Of a stretch of DNA of 9,347 bases, positions 5,860-9,347 are shown one piece after another. The notes beneath the pieces are model-generated. The model did no database searches, was not told the DNA's origin, and saw nothing but the letters and a program-made list of their open reading frames with translations. Where the stretch lies: the NCBI GenBank assembly GCA_938083405.1, contig CALKCV010000345.1, forward strand, positions 1 through 9,347. Direction: 5' to 3'. The translations under genes were made by a program, and so were the position numbers. How positions within the stretch are numbered: the first letter of the stretch is position 1; each line of letters opens with the position of its first letter. This DNA comes from an uncultured Microcoleaceae cyanobacterium (GTDB lineage: Bacteria; Cyanobacteriota; Cyanobacteriia; Cyanobacteriales; Microcoleaceae).

Positions 5860-7005
5860 TTAATTATCCTTCCCATTAAGAATAGCTTCTATTTCTTGCT
5901 CTACATTTTTCACCAAGCGATCGATCGCCGGCAAAGCTTCTAACTGAAGAGGAGCTAGGCTAGTGCTATCGCGAATTTGATTCACCTTAGCCTGCAACTG
6001 TTCTGCCAAGCTCAAAGCATCCCGACTTAAATGAGATAATTGTTGCTGTTGGTAAAACCTCAAAGCCGCTCCACGCAAGACCTGTAAAGTCGCCTCTTCA
6101 CCCATTTTTCCAGGCATTACCCGCAAGCGCAACAACAATTGGTTTCCCTGATAGCTCCGTTCTATTTCTGCCTGTTGCGGTTTTTCCACTGGAGTTAAAG
6201 GCATTTGGGTGAGCGACTTTAACTCGTTCATCACTCCCTCAAATTTGCTAGCCTCCAAATCTTCCACCACCGACTGTAGAATTCCATCTTGACTGCACAG
6301 AATCTTCCCACCAGATTCTTCTTGCTCGAAATAAAGCCGACCAATTCCTCCTAAAAGCACTCTAGCTAGCAATTCTTCTAATAACTTTTTCGGTTCTAAC
6401 CCTACCAACACCTCCACAGGACTTGACACATGAAACGCCTCTACCTCTAACTTGGGGCTTGTTTTCCGTTGCGGCGGCGCTTGGAAATTCGATGCGACCC
6501 TCGTTCTTGACTCAGCTCGCGCTTGAGAACTAGGCGATCGCTCCATTGGCTTTTTGGCAGAAGTAACATTCCCTTCCTTAGTTTTAGCCAGGGGCTCCCG
6601 GCAAACCCAATCTTCTGCTTTAATTCTCGCAGTTGCTGAGACTACATTTCCTTTGTCTTTATTTTTTCCTTCTTTTTTGGGAGTAGAGATTCGCGTTTTA
6701 GCTTCGGTTTTTTCTCCATTATCTTTATGGTACAAATACGCCGATAGTGCAGAACGTTGAGTCTCGCAAGAAATTTTCTCTGTTACTAAAGAGCAATTCA
6801 AATAAGCTAACATCTTACGAGCATAATCTATAGCAGAAGTATCTTGGGGATCGACAACCCCTAGTCTTAGCAAACTCCCCTCCATTGAGAGAGGTAAAAT
6901 TTGGTGGTACAGACAAGCCTCAAATGGTAGAAGAGTATCAATAAGTGAAAAAATGGGTTCGTACTTCATTTGAGTTGTCCGCTTGACTTTCTCTGTGACT
7001 AACAT
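5860..7005 (-). CDS. PilB/GspE-like protein lacking the ATPase domain
   Basis: 381 residues. About 14-95 resembles the N-terminal MshEN/GspE-N module of type IV pilus and type II secretion ATPases (PFEACLYHQILPLS, then LLRLGVVDPQDTSAIDYAR at 45-63). A Lys/Ser/Arg-rich, probably disordered linker follows (about 95-190). About 196-318 resembles the domain that precedes the RecA-like motor in PilB/GspE: LYFEQEESGGKILCSQDGIL, PVEKPQQAEIE, and LRLRVMPGKMGEEATLQVLR at 292-311, the counterpart of the R-(V/T)-LP-x2-GE-x-V-x-R-L segment. It then ends in a helical tail (about 318-375). No Walker A, Asp box or tetracysteine is present, so it cannot hydrolyse ATP as PilB does. A partner or regulator of the pilus motor, possibly binding PilB, is an inference. 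The start could also be Met13 (6967-6969), which begins the homologous part; neither start has a strong ribosome binding site. Confidence 0.7.
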   Translation of the reverse strand: MLVTEKVKRTTQMKYEPIFSLIDTLLPFEACLYHQILPLSMEGSLLRLGVVDPQDTSAIDYARKMLAYLNCSLVTEKISCETQRSALSAYLYHKDNGEKTEAKTRISTPKKEGKNKDKGNVVSATARIKAEDWVCREPLAKTKEGNVTSAKKPMERSPSSQARAESRTRVASNFQAPPQRKTSPKLEVEAFHVSSPVEVLVGLEPKKLLEELLARVLLGGIGRLYFEQEESGGKILCSQDGILQSVVEDLEASKFEGVMNELKSLTQMPLTPVEKPQQAEIERSYQGNQLLLRLRVMPGKMGEEATLQVLRGAALRFYQQQQLSHLSRDALSLAEQLQAKVNQIRDSTSLAPLQLEALPAIDRLVKNVEQEIEAILNGKDN

Positions 7006-7078
7006 TTACTGATGGTGTTTATTTACTAAAAAAATACAGCAACCTCATAAGAGGAATAAAGCTGCGACTGCTTTAACT

Positions 7079-7147
7079 AGATGCACCAACAGATAGGTGA
7101 TTCTCCGGACAATAACCTTTAGCGTCTCGATTTGCCGGGTGCATCTC
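7079..7147. repeat. Inverted GGTGCATCT pair and related motif copies
   Basis: AGATGCACC (7079-7087) and GGTGCATCT (7139-7147) are perfect nine-base inverted repeats 51 bases apart. The longer form TGCATCTCA also occurs at 7140-7148, on the minus strand at 7355-7363, and at 5760-5768 just after aroF. Four copies of a nine-base core in one 1.6-kb stretch exceed chance expectation and could be relics of mobile-element ends. Confidence 0.4.
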
Positions 7148-7224
7148 ATATTTGCCAGAAACTGGAGACGGGACTTTTGAGTCTTCGTCTTTTCCTTTTA
7201 TTGTTAAGCTTTTTTGAGTCCATC

Positions 7225-7258
7225 GTCGGTTGGGTGCGCAGAAACGGAGCCCAACAGC
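7225..7258 (+). repeat. REP-like palindromic element, relative of copy A
   Basis: GTCGGTTGGG at the left and AGCCCAACAGC at the right flank a variable centre, so TTGGG and CCCAA can pair. The frame ends (GT-GGT-GGG and CCCAACAGC) match the element at 4598-4632. Confidence 0.45.
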
Positions 7259-7260
7259 AA

Positions 7261-7398
7261 TTAACTTTCTACTTGCAATTGGTACTTTCTGAAACCGCAA
7301 GTCCCTCGTGCTTTTTGAGGGAAGTATGAATTTCGATCTAGCAAATTACACAATTGAGATGCATCCGATTTGGCAATAGTCCAAGAGCAATCCACCAT
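7261..7398 (-). CDS. Very short frame, 45 codons, doubtful
   Basis: ATG at 7396-7398 to TAA at 7261-7263, beginning MVDCSWTIAKSDASQLCNLL. It starts one base after the stop of the frame at 7400-7507 (TAA-A-ATG). The composition is protein-like, but the length is well within chance and there is no ribosome binding site. I do not recognise it. It could be a real small protein, the second half of a frameshifted relic, or nothing. Confidence 0.12.
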   Translation of the reverse strand: MVDCSWTIAKSDASQLCNLLDRNSYFPQKARGTCGFRKYQLQVES

Positions 7399-7399
7399 T

Positions 7400-7507
7400 T
7401 TACAGATCGCCATTTTGACTTGGCACTACACAAGCACTGCTATTTAACCGGTTTGATGTTGCATGGCCCATAACCTGATAGCTCTGTCCTTTTTCAAGGT
7501 TGCCCAT
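7400..7507 (-). CDS. Very short frame, 35 codons, doubtful
   Basis: ATG at 7505-7507 to TAA at 7400-7402, beginning MGNLEKGQSYQVMGHATSNR. The frame is open for eight more codons upstream. There is no Shine-Dalgarno. Together with the next frame it covers 247 bases in the same direction as the downstream PilB/GspE-like gene. Chance cannot be excluded; it is recorded because no other gene occupies this stretch. Confidence 0.12.
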   Translation of the reverse strand: MGNLEKGQSYQVMGHATSNRLNSSACVVPSQNGDL

Positions 7508-7751
7508 CTTTGCTAGTTTTTGGTTAGTGGCCTAGTTTTAATAGATCTACAGCAATAGGCAGAGGGACAGCTTTACAGTTCTTAAAGATTAATTTTACAT
7601 TAAGCATTCCGTTCTGTCGAAAAATTCACGGAAACTTTACAATGCCTGCCACCCGGGATACTGCGGCTCCAAGTTGCATTTCCAGACTGCAATAGTAAAT
7701 TGAAAAGTCAACTTGCTAATACCAATTTGTTAAAGATATAAAAGAGTTAAA

Positions 7752-7779
7752 TCCCCCCAACCCCCCTTCTATCGGGGGG
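7752..7779 (-). terminator. C/G-rich hairpin downstream of the HetZ-related gene
   Basis: CCCCCC (7761-7766) pairs with GGGGGG (7774-7779) across TTCTATC. A second C6 run (7753-7758) offers an alternative pairing. On the minus strand it lies about 65 bases past the HetZ-related stop and the stem is followed by a short T-containing tract, so termination is plausible. The AAATCCCCCCAACCCCCCTT core is also a familiar dispersed intergenic sequence in cyanobacteria. Confidence 0.45.
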
Positions 7780-7817
7780 CTGAAGAATTACGGTTCATGC
7801 CATAACCTGTGTTGAAA

Positions 7818-7826
7818 TGGTATAAT
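7818..7826 (+). promoter_or_regulatory. Candidate extended -10 box on the plus strand
   Basis: TGGTATAAT fits an extended -10 (TG-N-TATAAT) and would start transcription rightward near 7833, antisense to the 3' end of the HetZ-related gene. There is no good -35 box, and AT-rich spacer gives such boxes by chance. Confidence 0.2.
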
Positions 7827-7843
7827 TTATCAAAACTACTTTT

Positions 7844-8983
7844 TTATTGAGAAGCATTTCTTAAGGATTGCGCTTCTAAATAAAGCTTCGTCCACTCACT
7901 AATTACCTGAGTAGTTTTCATCTTTAAATCCGTAGCGATCGCCTCTACACTTTTTCCTTCTTTAAGTCCGTCAATAATTTGACGCTGTACGGCACTCAGA
8001 TTTTCCCAATATTCCTGCCATAGATTGGCTGTTAAACCAAATCTATTTTCATTAAGAGAAATCTCTAACCAATTCGCCACTAACTCAGGTTTTTGTTTGA
8101 TTGCAAAAACCCGAATTGCATGATAAGTAACCTTTTCCCTCAATCTATATATCTGTCTTACCGGCATTTTCATCATTCCAGCGATCGCTTCTTGAGAATA
8201 ACCCTGCAGATAAAGTCGCAACCACTTAGCTGCATTCGGCTCTACTTTTTCTGCTAAATAAGTTAAAAATTCTTCTCGTACTTGTTGGCGCAGTTCCAGT
8301 TTTTCTTCCCAAAATTCTGACTCTTCGTACTGGGAAGCCGCCTCGCTATCTAACAAACTAACAGTGTCTTGTGTGTCTTTTGGACTAATTTCTTCTGATA
8401 AAAATTGCACCCATTCTTGAGTTGGAACTTGAGTCAATCCGCCCTTTTGGGAACGACGCAAATAATTCACAAATCGATAAACTAATAAGGGCTGATTGCG
8501 GATAGGTCGGACGCAATATTCCTCCAAACTTGCCAACAATAAAGCATTCCGCAAGCGACTGTCTGCGGTACATCCATAAATTTTGGCCATTTTTTCTTGG
8601 AGGTAGCGATCGCTATTTAGCATCTCTTGGATGACTTCTTGCAAAACATCCGGGGCCCTCCGTTGGCGATCGCGAGTAGTGGCCACCCACGCCCGTATTT
8701 TTTGGCGCAGCATCACCAAACCGCCCAAACGCTGGATCAGATTTTGATAAGCTTTTTCTGGCCCAACGCCCAGATACCTTTGCCGTAAAATCCGGTAAGT
8801 AAAATCAAAACCTCTGGCCATTATGGCTCTCTTCGCTGGTTCCAATTCTTCCCAGTGCGATCGAGAATCGCCCAACAGCCAACAAATAATACTCTCGCGA
8901 GTGCTTGCATCGTAGTTGGGACAATCTCTTTCGAGTCTGCTTTTCCATTCTTGCGTCAGTTCTTCTGCTAAGGTCGAACTCAT
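7844..8983 (-). CDS. HetZ-related regulator with helix-turn-helix segments
   Basis: 379 residues resembling the HetZ-related family of cyanobacteria. HetZ itself is an early regulator of heterocyst differentiation in Anabaena and is reported to bind DNA; related proteins also occur in strains that do not make heterocysts, where their role is unknown. The N-terminal two thirds (1-200) is helical and charged, with family-like stretches RILRQRYLGVGPEKAYQNLI (64-83) and EEYCVRPIRNQPLLVYRFVN (154-173). Two segments look like sigma-70 region 4 type helix-turn-helices: about 250-290 (AAKWLRLYLQGYSQEAIAGM, then QIYRLREKV) and about 328-372 (LSAVQRQIIDGLKEGKSVEA, then TTQVISEWTKLYLEA). The ATG at 8981-8983 has only a weak GAG upstream. 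The family call comes from remembered sequence patterns; a DNA-binding role is an inference. Confidence 0.75.
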   Translation of the reverse strand: MSSTLAEELTQEWKSRLERDCPNYDASTRESIICWLLGDSRSHWEELEPAKRAIMARGFDFTYRILRQRYLGVGPEKAYQNLIQRLGGLVMLRQKIRAWVATTRDRQRRAPDVLQEVIQEMLNSDRYLQEKMAKIYGCTADSRLRNALLLASLEEYCVRPIRNQPLLVYRFVNYLRRSQKGGLTQVPTQEWVQFLSEEISPKDTQDTVSLLDSEAASQYEESEFWEEKLELRQQVREEFLTYLAEKVEPNAAKWLRLYLQGYSQEAIAGMMKMPVRQIYRLREKVTYHAIRVFAIKQKPELVANWLEISLNENRFGLTANLWQEYWENLSAVQRQIIDGLKEGKSVEAIATDLKMKTTQVISEWTKLYLEAQSLRNASQ

Positions 8984-9082
8984 GGGATTTTCTCGCTTGC
9001 CAATTTTTATGTCGATTCCTAATCGGGATTTATTACAGTCTGGCCCCCTTGCCAGGCTCTTTCCCTAATAGGTAAGTTTAGC

Positions 9083-9112
9083 ATCCTACCATGCCAGGGC
9101 CAAATCCCACAA
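9083..9112 (-). promoter_or_regulatory. Candidate promoter of the HetZ-related gene
   Basis: Minus strand: TTGTGG (9112-9107), an 18-base gap, then TAGGAT (9088-9083) preceded by TGG, giving an extended -10. Transcription from here would leave a leader of roughly 95 bases containing the two small hairpins at 9013-9055. Confidence 0.3.
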
Positions 9113-9222
9113 TTTTTCCTGACGATCGGAATTTAAGAAAATTGCTTTTTCAATTCTTTTTTGAAACTTAATAGATTTTTTATCGAACGTAAAAACCCTA
9201 TCTTAAAAGATACCGGACTTGC

Positions 9223-9287
9223 GCAAAAATCAAGTACCAGTTAAATAGAATTGTAGGTTGGGCGGTCGCGAACTGGCGAGCGAGCCG
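9223..9287 (+). repeat. Dispersed composite repeat, copy B
   Basis: GCAAAAATCAAGTACCAGT (9223-9241), then GTAGGTTGGGC (9253-9263) and a GC-rich tail to CGAGCCG. It shares order and sequence with 4574-4632. The preceding GGACTTGCGCA also looks like a familiar cyanobacterial intergenic sequence. Confidence 0.5.
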
Positions 9288-9306
9288 ATATAGGGATTTA
9301 CAGGTA

Positions 9307-9347
9307 GAACAGGCAGTCCCCCCCTGTTGCTCTTTGGGGAACAGGCA
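9307..9347. repeat. GAACAGGCA direct repeat with alternative hairpins, cut by the edge
   Basis: GAACAGGCA occurs at 9307-9315 and 9339-9347, with CCTGTT at 9323-9328 between. CCTGTT can pair with either AACAGG, giving two mutually exclusive small hairpins. The element continues past the window. Confidence 0.45.

Larger units (their letters stand above)
7006..7843. other. 838-base stretch without a convincing gene
   Basis: This lies downstream of the HetZ-related gene and upstream of the PilB/GspE-like gene, both on the minus strand, so part of it is probably a long leader. Near 7073-7370 it holds copies of a TGCATCTCA motif and a REP-like element. A small hairpin (TCCCTC 7302-7307, GAGGGA 7317-7322) and two short minus-strand frames (7261-7507) follow. 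A C-rich hairpin lies at 7761-7779 and a plus-strand TATAAT at 7821-7826. The 75-codon minus-strand frame at 7073-7300 runs through the repeats and is not a credible gene. Confidence 0.6.
8984..9347. other. 364-base spacer upstream of the HetZ-related gene
   Basis: No coding frame is credible here. From the gene outward there is an inverted repeat CGATT-CCT-AATCG (9013-9025) and a CTGGC/GCCAG hairpin (9040-9055) in the likely leader. A candidate promoter lies near 9083-9112 and an AT-rich stretch at 9112-9200. A dispersed repeat copy (9223-9287) and a small repeat structure at the window edge follow. Confidence 0.55.

Noticed and set aside
5860..7005. Functional PilB or GspE ATPase
   Set aside because: No Walker A, Walker B or zinc-binding cysteines are present, and the length (381) is far below the usual 500-670 residues.
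7073..7300. 75-codon minus-strand frame in the gap
   Set aside because: Its sequence is made largely of the REP-like element and the TGCATCTCA motifs, there is no ribosome binding site, and I recognise no protein family.
1..9347. Repeated GCGATCGC sites as a special element of this window
   Set aside because: These are the HIP1 palindromes that are abundant genome-wide in many cyanobacteria. They identify the phylum but are not a local feature.

Overview
The window is almost certainly chromosomal DNA of a cyanobacterium. The octamer GCGATCGC (the HIP1 palindrome) occurs about 18 times by eye in 9.3 kb. The gene set includes PAM68 and a HetZ-related protein, both typical of oxygenic phototrophs. 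Spacers carry heptanucleotide tandem repeats of the kind described as STRRs in filamentous cyanobacteria. I cannot name a genus. No heterocyst cluster, phage, integrase, CRISPR array, tRNA or rRNA is visible.

Left part (1-2777, minus strand): two tandem, clearly duplicated major facilitator transporters, each with a TTG start and a nearly identical leader. A possible truncated gene start lies at the left edge. Nucleotide similarity between the copies is patchy: one 116-nt block differs at about five positions, while the middle of the proteins has diverged strongly.

Centre (2864-5751, plus strand): housekeeping genes. These are ruvA (Holliday junction branch migration), rpsO (ribosomal protein S15) tightly followed by a PAM68-type photosystem II assembly gene, and a class I-beta DAHP synthase, the first enzyme of the shikimate pathway. 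The rpsO-PAM68 pair is seven bases apart, and the only good ribosome binding site for PAM68 lies in the last codons of rpsO.

Right part (5860-8983, minus strand): a HetZ-related DNA-binding-type regulator, then an 838-base stretch without a convincing gene, then a protein with two recognisable pieces of type IV pilus/type II secretion ATPases (PilB/GspE) but no ATPase domain. These two genes are the least ordinary in the window. Nothing in the sequence proves that they work together, although the regulator lies upstream in the same orientation.

The spacers are unusually structured. At least six heptamer arrays, a degenerate dispersed repeat present two or three times, a short motif present four times and several hairpins are confined to intergenic DNA. 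The one exception is a heptamer array that has become the C-terminal codons and stop of one transporter. I found no clear undescribed defence or mobile system. The best leads are the ATPase-less PilB/GspE-like protein, the structured gap upstream of it, and the patchwork similarity of the transporter pair.
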